Shown in pieces: positions 17,605 through 27,495 of a stretch of 64,000 nucleotides of DNA. Each line of letters begins with the position of its first letter. Position 1 is the stretch's first letter. Origin of the DNA: Actinoplanes sandaracinus (GTDB lineage: Bacteria; Actinomycetota; Actinomycetes; Mycobacteriales; Micromonosporaceae). The stretch lies in assembly GCF_030009775.1 (NCBI RefSeq), contig NZ_JASCTH010000004.1:161660-225659 (forward strand). The letters run 5' to 3'. The position numbers were made by a program, and so were the translations under genes. The notes under the pieces were generated by a model, which saw nothing but the letters and a program-made list of their open reading frames with translations, was not told the origin of the DNA and did no database searches.

Positions 17605-17652
17605 GATCTTGCCGGGTTGCCCGACAACGGTGCGCCACAACTCCACAAGATC
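17605..17652. repeat. 48-bp imperfect palindromic element, copy 2
   Basis: This is a second copy of the element at 17531-17578, in the same orientation, 26 bp further on. The outer ends (GATCTTG and CAAGATC) and the core CCGACAACGG are identical, and changes are concentrated in the arms. In addition, the left arm of copy 1 and the right arm of copy 2 are exact 16-bp reverse complements. Confidence 0.7.
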
Positions 17653-17698
17653 GCGGAGGGATGTGACGGCGAGGGGCGGCAGCGGGGTGTGACGGTGG

Positions 17699-17760
17699 GC
17701 AGCGGCAAGCGGCAGCGGCAAGCGGCAAGCGGCAGCGGGAAAGCGGGAAAGCGGCGGGTG
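17699..17760. repeat. GCGGCAA short repeat
   Basis: Interspersed copies of GCGGCAA, GCGGCA and GCGGGAAA fill this stretch just beyond the 3' end of the dipeptide operon. No hairpin terminator stands out. It looks like replication-slippage sequence. Confidence 0.6.
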
Positions 17761-17790
17761 GCGGCGAGGACGGGTGTCCGCGTAGCCGGG

Positions 17791-18781
17791 TCAGCGGATC
17801 CGGCGGATCTCGGCGAAGTGGCAGGCGCTCGGATGCGGCGACCGCTCCCGAATCAGCAACTGCGGCTCCTGCTCGGCACAGATGTGCTGCGCCTTCCAAC
17901 AACGGGTGCGAAACCGGCAACCCGACGGCGGATCGGCCGGCGACGGCACGTCACCCTCGAGGACGATCTGGTCCCGGCGACCCCGCAAGCGCGGGTCCGG
18001 CACCGGCACGGCCGAGAGCAGAGCCTGGGTGTACGGGTGAGTCGGCTGATCGTAGATCGCCACATCGTGCCCCTGTTCGACGATCTTGCCGAGGTACATG
18101 ACGGCGACCCGGTCGGCGATGTGCCGGACCACCGACAGGTCGTGCGCGATGAAGATGTACGACAGCCCGAAGTCGTCCTGCAACCGCTCCAGCAGGTTGA
18201 TCACCTGGGCCTGGATGGACACGTCGAGCGCCGACACCGGCTCGTCGCAGACGATGATCTCGGGCTTCAGCGCCAGTGCCCGGGCGATGCCGATGCGCTG
18301 CCGCTGACCGCCGGAGAACTGGTGCGGGTACCGGCTGATGTGGTCGGGGTTGAGGCCGACCGTGTCCAGCAGGTCCTGCACGGCCTGCTGCCGTTTGCCG
18401 CGGGGCACCACCTCAGGGTGGATCTCGAACGGCTCGCCGATGATGTCGCCGACGGTCATCCGCGGATTGAGCGAGGTGTACGGGTCCTGCAGCACCATCT
18501 GGATGTTGCGGCGGGCCCGGCGCAGGTCGCCGCCTCTGAGCCGCACCATGTCCTGCCCGCGCACCATGATCGAGCCGGACGTCGGCTTCTCCAGGCCGAC
18601 GAGCAGTTTCGCCAGGGTCGACTTGCCGCAGCCGGACTCGCCGACCACACCGAGGGTCTCGCCGCGGCGCAGCTGGAGGTCGACGCCGTCGACCGCACGG
18701 ACCGCGCCGACCTTGCTCTTGACGACGATGCCCTGGTTGACCGGGAAGTGCTTGACCAGGTTTCGGGTCTCGAGGACGACG

Positions 18782-18789
<8 letters not shown>
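17791..18789 (-). CDS. Dipeptide ABC transporter ATP-binding protein (DppF-like)
   Basis: This 332-residue cytoplasmic ATPase is one of two that power the peptide importer of this operon. Walker A is GESGCGKST, the signature [15 protein letters not shown] and Walker [13 protein letters not shown]. The C-terminal oligopeptide-family extension has the cysteine-containing [15 protein letters not shown] segment, which may bind an iron-sulfur cluster as described for some DppF/DppD proteins. It is the last gene of the operon and overlaps the dppD-like gene by 8 nt. Confidence 0.93.
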
Positions 18790-19813
<1,024 letters not shown>

Positions 19814-19817
19814 GGGG

Positions 19818-20726
19818 TCACCGCAACTTCGGGTCGAAGGCGTCGCGCACGGCGTCGCCCAGCATGATGAAGGCCAGCACGGTGGCGGCGAGGAAGACGG
19901 ACGGCCAGACCAGCGGGCCTGCCGCCACCCGGGCCTGGCCTTGCGCGTCGGCGATCTGGACCCCCCAGCTGATCGCCTCGCCCTTGAGGCCGACCCCGAG
20001 GTAGGACAACGTCGCCTCGGCCGCGATGTTGGCGCCCAGCATCAGGGTCAGCACCACGATAAACGGGGCGATCGAGTTCGGCAGGATGTGCCGGAACATC
20101 AGCCGGAGCGGGCCCGCCCCGAGCATCCGGGCGGCCGCCACGTAATCCTGACTCTTCGCCGAGACCACCGAGGAACGCATCACCCGGGCCGCCGAGGTCC
20201 AGGCGAGCAGGCCGAGCGTGAGCGTCACCGCGGTGACGCCGTCGTCGCCCTCGCCGGCGGACAGCCGGCCGGAGAAGACCACCGCGCCGAGCAGGAACGG
20301 GATGCCGAGCACGATGTCGATACCGCGGGACAGCACGGCGTCGACGGCGCCGCCGTAGTAGCCGGCGGCCAGCCCGAAGCACAGGCCGATGACGCCGGCG
20401 AGCAGCGTGGAGAGGAACCCCACCTCGATCGAGTTGCGGGTGCCGTGCACGGTGCGGGCGAAGACGTCGCAGCCCTGGAAGTCGTAACCGAACAGGGCGC
20501 CGCCGGCCGGCCCCTTGTGCTTGTTCGACAGCGCGCAGGCCGCCGGGTCGGCCGAGGTGAACAGCGACGGGGCGAGCGCCATCAGCAGGACCACGAGCAC
20601 CAGCACCGACGAGGCCCAGAAGATCTTGTTGCGGCGCAGGTCGTGCCAGGCGTCGCCGGCGAGACTGCGTGGCCGGCCGGAACCGGCGGGCGCCTCGGCC
20701 ATGGCGATCAGGTTCGGGTCACTCAT
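19818..20726 (-). CDS. Dipeptide ABC transporter permease (DppC-like)
   Basis: This 302-residue inner-membrane subunit has an N-terminal DppC-type cytoplasmic tail and TM segment (KIFWASSVLVLVVLLMAL). A larger periplasmic loop holds two cysteines (DPAACALS and FQGCDVF), and the later TMs carry the permease loop region around WTSAARVMRSSVVSAKSQDYV. It overlaps the dppB-like gene by 8 nt. Confidence 0.92.
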   Translation of the reverse strand: MSDPNLIAMAEAPAGSGRPRSLAGDAWHDLRRNKIFWASSVLVLVVLLMALAPSLFTSADPAACALSNKHKGPAGGALFGYDFQGCDVFARTVHGTRNSIEVGFLSTLLAGVIGLCFGLAAGYYGGAVDAVLSRGIDIVLGIPFLLGAVVFSGRLSAGEGDDGVTAVTLTLGLLAWTSAARVMRSSVVSAKSQDYVAAARMLGAGPLRLMFRHILPNSIAPFIVVLTLMLGANIAAEATLSYLGVGLKGEAISWGVQIADAQGQARVAAGPLVWPSVFLAATVLAFIMLGDAVRDAFDPKLR

Positions 20727-21645
20727 AACGGATCCTGGGGTCGAGGGCGGCGTAGAGCAGGTCGACGATGAGGTTGACGACCAGGAAGACGATCACCAGG
20801 ATGCTGACGAAGCCGACCACCAGCGGGCCGTCCTCGTTCCGGATGCCGCGGGCCAGGTTGAACCCCACCCCGGGGATGTTGAAGACCTCCTCGGTGACGA
20901 GCGCCCCGGACATCAGGGTGCCCAGGTCGACACCGATCAGGGTGATCACCGGGATCAGCGAGTTACGCAGCACGTGCACCCAGGTCACGCGGCGCGGCGT
21001 CAGACCTTTGGCCCGGGCGGTCCGCACGTAGTCGGCGCGCAGGTTCTCCACCACCGAGGTGCGGGTGACACGGAGCTGGGTGGCGACCACCGTGGTGGCG
21101 AGCACGATGGCCGGCAGCATCAGCGTGTAGAAGGAGATCTCCCGGGACGCGGTCGCCGGGAACCAGCCCAGCTCCATGCCGAAGACCAACTGGGCGACCG
21201 GCGCGAGCACGACGATCGGCATCGCCAGCAGCAGCAGGGTGAAGGCCAGGATGCCGTTGTCGAGGGCACCGCCCCGGCGGATCGCGGACCAGACACCGGC
21301 GGTGACCGCGAGCACCGCCGCGAGGACGATCGCCATCAGGGAGAGCTGCAGGGTCCTCGGCCAGGCCTCGGCCAGCAGAGCCGAGATGTCCCGGCCGGTC
21401 AGGGTCACGCCCAGGTCACCGGTGAGCAGGTTGCTCATGTAGTACCAGTACTGGCTGAGGAAGCCCTCGTCCAAGTGGTACCGCTCGGTGAGCGCGGCGC
21501 GCAGGCTGGCGCTCACCGGTTTCTCGCCCGCCAACGCCTGGATGGGGTCGTCCTGATTGGCGAACATCAGCGCGAACACCACGAAGGTGGCGCCGAAGAA
21601 CGTCAGGATCATCTGCAACAGGCGCCGCACGATGTAGCGGAACAT
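20719..21645 (-). CDS. Dipeptide ABC transporter permease (DppB-like)
   Basis: This 308-residue permease has the DppB opening MFRYIVRRLLQMILTFFGATF, a periplasmic loop with YHLDEGFLSQYWYY, and the conserved cytoplasmic EAA-type segment VVENLRADYVRTARAKGLTP. Its length is a few residues short of the common 310-340. It is the first membrane gene after the binding protein, separated from it by 130 nt with a stem-loop. Confidence 0.92.
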   Translation of the reverse strand: MFRYIVRRLLQMILTFFGATFVVFALMFANQDDPIQALAGEKPVSASLRAALTERYHLDEGFLSQYWYYMSNLLTGDLGVTLTGRDISALLAEAWPRTLQLSLMAIVLAAVLAVTAGVWSAIRRGGALDNGILAFTLLLLAMPIVVLAPVAQLVFGMELGWFPATASREISFYTLMLPAIVLATTVVATQLRVTRTSVVENLRADYVRTARAKGLTPRRVTWVHVLRNSLIPVITLIGVDLGTLMSGALVTEEVFNIPGVGFNLARGIRNEDGPLVVGFVSILVIVFLVVNLIVDLLYAALDPRIRYE

Positions 21646-21721
21646 ACGGGTTCAAGCTTCTTCCGCGGACGGACCGCCGGCCTCGTGAGCACGGCGAGGG
21701 GAAAGGTCGGTTCACACCGTA

Positions 21722-21756
21722 GTGGCGCCACGGTCGCATACCCTCCGTGACGCCAC
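21722..21756 (-). terminator. Intercistronic stem-loop, dppA-dppB
   Basis: GTGGCGCCACGG (21722-21733) pairs with CCGTGACGCCAC (21745-21756) with one mismatch around an 11-nt loop, between the binding-protein gene and the first permease gene. Such hairpins commonly let the binding protein be made in excess of the membrane parts by partial termination or 3'-end protection. Confidence 0.6.
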
Positions 21757-21775
21757 CGGTGATCGAGCGGTCGGG

Positions 21776-23410
21776 TCAGGCGACCGTTTCGATCTCGTAC
21801 AGGTCCACCTTCTTGAACAGGTCCATGTCGACGTTCGCGACGCGCGTCGAGTAACCGAACACGTTGCGGCTGAAGCGCAGCGGGATGATCGGCATCTCCT
21901 GAGCGAGGATGTCCTCCGCCTGCTGCCACTTCTTGACCTGGGCCTCTGGCGTGGCCGCCGCCGAACCCTGCTTCATCAGAGTGTCGAAGGCGGCATTCGA
22001 CCAGCCGTAGAAGTTCGAGGAACCCTTGGTGGTGAACAGCGGGCCGAGGTAGTTCTCCATCAGCGGGTAGTCCATGACCCAGCCGAGACGGATCAGGCCG
22101 ATGTTCTGTTTGGCCTTGAGCTTCTCCTGCATGACCGAGAACTTCGGCTCGGGGACACCCGTGCAGTTGACGCGCAGCGCCGCCTTGATCTGGTTACAGG
22201 TGGCATCGACCCAGGACTTGTGACCACCGTCCTGGTTATAGGTGATCTTGATCTCGGCCGGGCCCTTGTTCTCCGCGTACAGCTCGCGGGCCTTGGTCGG
22301 GTTGTACTCACACGCCTCGCCGCAGCTGTTCTCGCGGTAACCCTGCACGACCGGCGAAACGAAGGATTTCGCCGCGGCGACGGAGTTCAGGAAGACCTGC
22401 GACGCGATCTCCTCGCGGTTGATCGCCATCGAGATCGCCTTGCGGACGTTGGGGTTCTCGTACTCCGGGGCGAACGTCGGGAAGCCGATGAAGTCGAAGC
22501 CCGAGTCCTCACTGTTCTGGAACCGTTCGCCCAGGTCGGCCGGGGCGACGGCCAGCGCGTCGGTCGGGATGTTCGTCTGCACGTCGAGGTTGTTGTCCAC
22601 CAGGTCGGCGTACGCCGCCATGTCGTCCTGGTAGATCTTCCAGGTGACGCCGTCGATCTTCGGGACCACGCCCTTGAAGTCGCTGAACTTCTCCACGACG
22701 ATCTTGTCGTCGTGCTCCCACTTGCCCTTCAGCTTGAAGGGGCCGTTGCCGATGAGCTTCTCCTCGAAGCCCTCAGCGATCACGCCGTCCTTGGCGAACG
22801 CCGCCTTGGGCAGCGGGTAGAAGACCGAGTAGGCCATCACCGAGTCGAAGCTGGCGAACGGGGCGGAGAGCGTCACCGTGAAGGTCAGGTCGTCGACCTT
22901 CTTGAGGCCGGACATCTTGTTGGTCGTCGGGTCGGGCGCCTTCGCCGGACCCGCGCCGTCGGGGTCCAGCGGGTTCAGATCGGCGTAACCCGCGATGCGC
23001 TCGAAGAAGTAGCCGCCGTCCTGCGCGTTGGGAGCGTAGGCGCCGTAATTCCAGGCGTCGATGTAGTTCTGCGAGGTGACCGGCTCACCGTTGTGGAACG
23101 TGAAGCCCGGCTTCAGCTTGATCGTCCAGACCCGGTTGGTCTTGTCCACCGTCACCGATTCCGCGGCGACCTCAACCGGCTTTCTCCCCGCGTCGAAGTC
23201 GACCAGCGGGTAGAACAGGGAGGCGAGCACCTGCGAGCCGTTGTTGTCGGTGGTGTTCGTAGGAAGAAGGTGCTTCGGCTCGGCGATACCGATCACGACC
23301 GCGTTGGCGGTGGCCGTCGGATCCTCCGAGTCGCCACCGCGACAACCGGCGACCAACAAGGAGATGGCGGCCGCTCCGGCCGCCATCTTCCACGGGCGTT
23401 TCCCAAACAT
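21776..23410 (-). CDS. Peptide ABC transporter substrate-binding lipoprotein (DppA-like)
   Basis: This 544-residue extracellular binding protein (SBP_bac_5 family) captures peptides or similar solutes. The signal peptide has a lipobox, LLVAGC, with Cys at about residue 23, so it is membrane-anchored. Family segments include KLKPGFTFHNGEPVTSQNYIDAW near residue 100 and RKAISMAINREEIASQVF near 325. I chose the ATG at 23410, which has an AGGAGG site upstream; the longer frame adds 43 residues before the signal peptide. It heads the five-gene operon and its promoter should lie in 23411-23652. Confidence 0.93.
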   Translation of the reverse strand: MFGKRPWKMAAGAAAISLLVAGCRGGDSEDPTATANAVVIGIAEPKHLLPTNTTDNNGSQVLASLFYPLVDFDAGRKPVEVAAESVTVDKTNRVWTIKLKPGFTFHNGEPVTSQNYIDAWNYGAYAPNAQDGGYFFERIAGYADLNPLDPDGAGPAKAPDPTTNKMSGLKKVDDLTFTVTLSAPFASFDSVMAYSVFYPLPKAAFAKDGVIAEGFEEKLIGNGPFKLKGKWEHDDKIVVEKFSDFKGVVPKIDGVTWKIYQDDMAAYADLVDNNLDVQTNIPTDALAVAPADLGERFQNSEDSGFDFIGFPTFAPEYENPNVRKAISMAINREEIASQVFLNSVAAAKSFVSPVVQGYRENSCGEACEYNPTKARELYAENKGPAEIKITYNQDGGHKSWVDATCNQIKAALRVNCTGVPEPKFSVMQEKLKAKQNIGLIRLGWVMDYPLMENYLGPLFTTKGSSNFYGWSNAAFDTLMKQGSAAATPEAQVKKWQQAEDILAQEMPIIPLRFSRNVFGYSTRVANVDMDLFKKVDLYEIETVA

Positions 23411-23551
23411 GGGAGTGCCTCCTTCAGGGGCGCTCACGAGGGGTTGTGTGAGTAGGTGCCACTGTGACACAGAGGCATGAAAACCCAGAGCGCCGTTATC
23501 AAGCCGATATTCGCCACCTACGTCCAGAGAAAGCCTCATCTAGGCCCGTCT

Positions 23552-23570
23552 GGGCGAATTCGCCCTTTTT
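23552..23570 (+). promoter_or_regulatory. GGGCGAATTCGCCC palindrome with T run
   Basis: This perfect 14-bp palindrome is followed directly by TTTTT in the 242-nt gap between the response-regulator gene and the dppA-like gene. Read on the plus strand it looks like a short intrinsic terminator, but no plus-strand gene lies before it. As a DNA palindrome about 140 bp upstream of dppA it could be an operator. The rest of the gap (23411-23652) is comparatively AT-rich promoter-like sequence. Confidence 0.45.
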
Positions 23571-23652
23571 AACCTGGCGATACTCTCAAGGTTCCCGTCA
23601 CAGCACCGGCGCAGCCTATCCGAAAAACACTCAACAAACCTGTCCGGACGGG

Positions 23653-24321
23653 TCAGACCAGACGCCGATCGGCCGCCCATCGTGACAGCTCGTAACGGTT
23701 GCTCATCTGCAATTTGCGCAGGACGTTCGACACGTGGGTCTCCACCGTCTTGATGGAGATGTACAGCTCCTTGGCGATCTCCTTGTAGGCGTAACCCCGC
23801 GCGAGCAGCCGCAGCACCTCACGCTCGCGATTGGTGAGCTGGTCGAGTTCCGGATCGGCCACCGGCACGTCGGGCCGGGAGGCGAAGGCGTCCAGAACGA
23901 AGCCGGCCAGTCGGGGGCTGAAGACCGCGTCACCGTCGGCCACCCGGCGCACCGCGGCGGCCAGTTCGTCCGGCGAGATCGTCTTGGTCACATAGCCCCG
24001 GGCGCCGGCCCGGATGAGGCCGATCACGTCCTCTGCGGCGTCCGACACCGACAGGGCCAGGAAACGGACCTGCGGGTGGCTCCGGCGCACCGACTCCAGG
24101 ACCGCCCGGCCCCCGCCGTCCGGCATGTGCACGTCGAGCAGGACCACGTCGGGCTGCACCGCCGCGATCCGGCTGATCGCCTCGGCGACCGTGCTGGCCT
24201 CGCCCACCACGTCGACGTGCGCGCCCAGCTCGGCACGCACGCCGGCACGGAACATCGCATGGTCGTCGACCAGGAAGACGTTGAGCCGACGGGGCTCCGG
24301 CTCCATCACGGGCTCGGTCAT
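23653..24321 (-). CDS. NarL/LuxR-family response regulator
   Basis: This 222-residue DNA-binding response regulator has a receiver domain with the acidic pair LVDDHAMFRAG, the phosphoacceptor Asp in VVLLDVHMPDGG, and the Lys in GYVTKTISPDE. A LuxR-type helix-turn-helix follows (LTNREREVLRLLARGYAYKEIAKELYI to ETHVSNVLRKLQ). All key residues are intact. Its start overlaps the stop of the kinase gene by 4 nt, so the two form a two-component pair. The target genes are unknown; the divergent PspC protein beyond the kinase is a natural candidate. Confidence 0.94.
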   Translation of the reverse strand: MTEPVMEPEPRRLNVFLVDDHAMFRAGVRAELGAHVDVVGEASTVAEAISRIAAVQPDVVLLDVHMPDGGGRAVLESVRRSHPQVRFLALSVSDAAEDVIGLIRAGARGYVTKTISPDELAAAVRRVADGDAVFSPRLAGFVLDAFASRPDVPVADPELDQLTNREREVLRLLARGYAYKEIAKELYISIKTVETHVSNVLRKLQMSNRYELSRWAADRRLV

Positions 24322-25580
24322 CGCACAGACTCCTTACCGGCGGTCACACTGTCACGCGAGACAGGAAGCATCAGTCGCACCTCGGTACCCTCTCCCGGGG
24401 CGCTTCGGATCTCGGCTTTGCCGCCATGTCGCTGCATCCGCCCGATGATCGACCCCCGCACCCCGTGCCGAGTGTCCGCCACACCGCCGACATCGAAGCC
24501 GGCGCCCCTGTCCCGGACGAAGACGCTCAGCTCATCCTCCTCCACCTCGGCGTAGAGCGAAACCGTCTGCACACCGGCATGCCGGGCGGCGTTGACCAGA
24601 GCCTCCCGCGCCGCGGCGATCAGAGCCGCCACCCGCTCGTCGGACTGGGTGTCGCCGACCACAACGGTCTCCACGGTGATCGCGAAGGTGTCCTCGACCT
24701 CGGCCGCGGCCTGCTCCAGCGCGGCGGCGAACCGCTCGTTCGGCGAGCCGGTGGGCCGGTAGAGCCAGTTCCGGAGGCTGCGCTCCTGCCCGCGGGCGAG
24801 ACGCTGCACCTCCTTGATGTCGGCGGAGTTGCGCTGGATCAGGGCCAGCGTGTGCAGCACCTGGTCGTGGATCATCGCGGCCAGCTCGGCCCGCTCCTGC
24901 TCGCGGATGCGGCCCTCACGCTCGGCGCGCAGCTGGCCGAACGTGCGCCACACCAGCGGTGCGACCACGACCCCGACACCGAGCAGGCCGACGAAGGCGA
25001 AGATCACGCCGTTGAAGACCGCGGAGAGGGAACCGGCCGGCGCGTAGACCGCGACCACGCCGATGATCCCGACCGCGACCAGGACCCCGCCGCCGATGAA
25101 CCGGAAGAGGAATGCACGCCGGTCGGTCTCCGACACGATGGCGGTGAACCACGGGGCGGAGGCCAGGTTCTCCGAGTGGTAGTCACGGCGGCTCGGGTCG
25201 GACTGGTGCCAGATCACGCCGGCGCCGACCGCGATCACCGCGATCATCCAGCCGGCCGTGGTGGCCACCTGGTCCTCGAAGACCAGCGACTGGAGCAGGA
25301 CCACGCCCAGCCCGATTGCCGCGAACGGCAGCAGGGCGCCCAGGTCGCGGCGGGCCGGCTCCTCGCCGGCACGCGCCTCCTGCGGCAGCACCGCCCAGTA
25401 GGCGGCGTAGATCAGCAGGCCGAGGGCGTTGAAACCAAGCAGAACGACGAGGGCGATCCGGACCGCCAGCACCGGCATGCCGAGGTGGCGTGCCAGGCCC
25501 GCGGCGACTCCCGCGACGATGCGCTGGTCGCGCGGCCGGTACAACCGGCGCGGCTGGGTCGGTACGGCGGTTGCGGTCAC
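24318..25580 (-). CDS. PspC-domain sensor histidine kinase
   Basis: This 420-residue membrane kinase is predicted to phosphorylate the response regulator encoded just downstream. An N-terminal PspC domain (about 12-70, RPRDQRIVAGVAAGLARHLG) is followed by several TM helices to about residue 220. A HisKA_3 dimerisation helix carries the phosphorylated His (AAMIHDQVLHTLAL), and the ATPase domain has EALVNAARHAGV and FVRDRGAGFD. Kinases with PspC domains in actinobacteria are usually tied to envelope stress. It is divergent from another PspC protein 132 bp away, so both may share a control region. Confidence 0.93.
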   Translation of the reverse strand: MTATAVPTQPRRLYRPRDQRIVAGVAAGLARHLGMPVLAVRIALVVLLGFNALGLLIYAAYWAVLPQEARAGEEPARRDLGALLPFAAIGLGVVLLQSLVFEDQVATTAGWMIAVIAVGAGVIWHQSDPSRRDYHSENLASAPWFTAIVSETDRRAFLFRFIGGGVLVAVGIIGVVAVYAPAGSLSAVFNGVIFAFVGLLGVGVVVAPLVWRTFGQLRAEREGRIREQERAELAAMIHDQVLHTLALIQRNSADIKEVQRLARGQERSLRNWLYRPTGSPNERFAAALEQAAAEVEDTFAITVETVVVGDTQSDERVAALIAAAREALVNAARHAGVQTVSLYAEVEEDELSVFVRDRGAGFDVGGVADTRHGVRGSIIGRMQRHGGKAEIRSAPGEGTEVRLMLPVSRDSVTAGKESVR

Positions 25581-25712
25581 CCTCCGATCGTCACACGGAA
25601 AGACACCGGCAGGCCACGGGGAACTCCCCCGGAAACCGGCACCCGGATCTCAGGGTGGCCTCAGGGTCGTCTCCGGAAGCGGTGAGGGTGGTGTCGCCAG
25701 CAGTATCGAACC

Positions 25713-27086
25713 ATGAACGACGAAGCACCGAGTGCCGGTCCCGCGAAGGGCGACCAGGCACCTTCCGACCAGCCCCAGGGCTTCCCTCCCGGGTCCAACG
25801 TGCCGCCCTGGGTCTCCACGGCGTCCGCGGCCTGGTCCCGTCAGAAGCTGGTCCGCCCCCGCAACGGCCGCTACGTGGCCGGGGTGTGCGGTGCGCTGGC
25901 CCGGGCCACCAACACCGACCCGGTCCTCTGGCGGGTGCTGCTCGCCGTGCTCGGCGTGCTCAGCGGCACCGGTGTCCTGCTCTATCTGATCGGCTGGCTG
26001 ATCATCCCGTCCGAGGGCGACACCGCCTCACCGATCGAGTCCCTGCTCGGCAAGGGACGGTCCGGGATGGCGCCGCTGTCGGTGGTCATGCTCGGCGGCG
26101 CCGCGCTGCTGACCTTCGCCTTCATCGTCAACTCCGGCGCACGGGCCAGCATGCTCGCCGCCGCGGTGATCCTGGGGGCGTTCCTGCTCATCAAACGGGG
26201 CAACGTGCCTCCGCCCCAGGAGGGCGCGGCACCGCCTCCTGGACCGGGCGCCGAGGAGCCGACGGTGGCATTCGTCGCGACGCCCGCCGCCGCACCGGCC
26301 AGTGCCGCGTCGGCCGGCGAGACGATGACCGCCCCGCCCGTTCCGCCGCTGGTCACGCCGCCGCCGCCGTACACTCCTCCGGCTGCGCCGCTGACCGGTT
26401 TCCGGCCGCCGTTCGCGCCGCACGGCCCGTTCGCCGGTCCCGTCCCGCCGCCGCCCGTCCCACCGCGGCCGCCCAAGCCGCCGAAACCGCCGAAGGAGCG
26501 GTCCATCCTGGGCCGGCTCACCTTCTTCGCGGTCGTCATGGTGACCGGCCTGATCGCGGCGCTCGACATGAGCGGCGTCGACGTGGGCACCTCCGCCTAC
26601 TTCGCGGCGGCCCTGGTGACCACCGCGCTCGGCCTGATCGTCGGCGCCTGGTTCGGCCGGGCCCGCGGCCTCATCGCGCTCGCTCTGCTGCTCACCTTCG
26701 GCCTGGGCGTCTCCTCCGGCGTGGAGAAACTCGGCCAGGACTGGACCCCCAGCGTCTACCGGCCCGCCACCATCACCGCGGTCGCCGACCAGTACGACTT
26801 CAACGTCGGCAACGTCACCCTGGACCTGCGCCAGGTCGACTTCGCCGGGCAGAACCAGCAGACCGTGGTCGACATGAAGCTCGGCCAGCTGAGGGTGCTG
26901 CTCCCACCGACGGTCGACGCCACGGTCGAGGCCGGGGTCGAGGGCGGGCGGTTGGTGATCTTCGGTGAGGAGTTCAACGACAGCTCCTACCGGCAGACCA
27001 CCGACCTGGGCTCCGACGGCAACGGCGGTGGCACCCTGAAGCTGGACATCCGGCTCGAAGCCGGGAACGTGGAGGTGATCCGATGA
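25713..27086 (+). CDS. PspC-domain membrane protein with LiaF-like C-terminus
   Basis: This 457-residue membrane protein has a PspC domain at about 45-105 (RPRNGRYVAGVCGALARATN through YLIGWLIIPSEG). Two more TM segments follow, then a long proline-rich linker (about 205-255, with PPPPVPPRPPKPPKPPKE), three more TM helices and a soluble C-terminal beta domain (VTLDLRQVDF, LRVLLPPTVDATVEAGVEGG) like that of LiaF. It is divergent from the PspC kinase and probably belongs to the same envelope-stress circuit. The next gene overlaps its stop by 4 nt. Confidence 0.85.
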   Translation: MNDEAPSAGPAKGDQAPSDQPQGFPPGSNVPPWVSTASAAWSRQKLVRPRNGRYVAGVCGALARATNTDPVLWRVLLAVLGVLSGTGVLLYLIGWLIIPSEGDTASPIESLLGKGRSGMAPLSVVMLGGAALLTFAFIVNSGARASMLAAAVILGAFLLIKRGNVPPPQEGAAPPPGPGAEEPTVAFVATPAAAPASAASAGETMTAPPVPPLVTPPPPYTPPAAPLTGFRPPFAPHGPFAGPVPPPPVPPRPPKPPKPPKERSILGRLTFFAVVMVTGLIAALDMSGVDVGTSAYFAAALVTTALGLIVGAWFGRARGLIALALLLTFGLGVSSGVEKLGQDWTPSVYRPATITAVADQYDFNVGNVTLDLRQVDFAGQNQQTVVDMKLGQLRVLLPPTVDATVEAGVEGGRLVIFGEEFNDSSYRQTTDLGSDGNGGGTLKLDIRLEAGNVEVIR

Positions 27087-27433
27087 AACCGCACCGGATG
27101 GACGGCGTCTCCCTCAGCTTCGGCCTGATCTTCCTGCTGGTCGCGTTCTGGTGGGCGGTCTCCCAGGTGTTCACGCTGCACCTGCCGGCGATCGGCTGGA
27201 TCGTGGCCGCCGGGCTGATCTTCTTCGGAGTGGTGGGCCTCCTCGGCGCGATCCGCTCCGGCCGCCGCGAGGCGCCCGCCCCGGCTCCGGTCCCGGCCAC
27301 CGCCGAGACCCCGGGCGACCTGCCCCCGGAAGTGCACGCCTCGATCGTCCGGGAACTGCTCGACGACCCGGCCGGCAAGTTCACCCGCGAACACCCCGGG
27401 CCGGCCGTCTCCGAGCGCCCGCGGGAGGACTGA
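27083..27433 (+). CDS. Small two-TM membrane protein of the PspC unit
   Basis: This 116-residue protein has two hydrophobic segments (about 8-30 and 36-58) and a polar, proline-rich cytoplasmic tail ending in EHPGPAVSERPRED. I do not recognise a family. It overlaps the PspC gene by 4 nt (ATGA), so it is co-translated and probably works with it. A terminator hairpin follows at once. Confidence 0.8.
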   Translation: MKPHRMDGVSLSFGLIFLLVAFWWAVSQVFTLHLPAIGWIVAAGLIFFGVVGLLGAIRSGRREAPAPAPVPATAETPGDLPPEVHASIVRELLDDPAGKFTREHPGPAVSERPRED

Positions 27434-27445
27434 TCGGAAGGCAAG

Positions 27446-27482
27446 TGCCCCGCCCACAGGTCAGTGACCGGTGGGCGGGGCA
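27446..27482 (+). terminator. Stem-loop terminator before psd
   Basis: TGCCCCGCCCAC (27446-27457) pairs perfectly with GTGGGCGGGGCA (27471-27482), and the loop holds a smaller GGTCA/TGACC hairpin. It ends the PspC unit. TATGCT (27484-27489) lies 6 nt before the psd ATG and could be the psd -10 box, which would make psd leaderless; no ribosome site is visible there. Confidence 0.75.
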
Positions 27483-27495
27483 ATATGCTCGCTGG

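Noticed and set aside
17176..17708. Several overlapping Arg/Ala/Gly repeat frames on both strands
   Set aside because: They arise from the GC triplet repeats, have no start signals and overlap each other in all frames.
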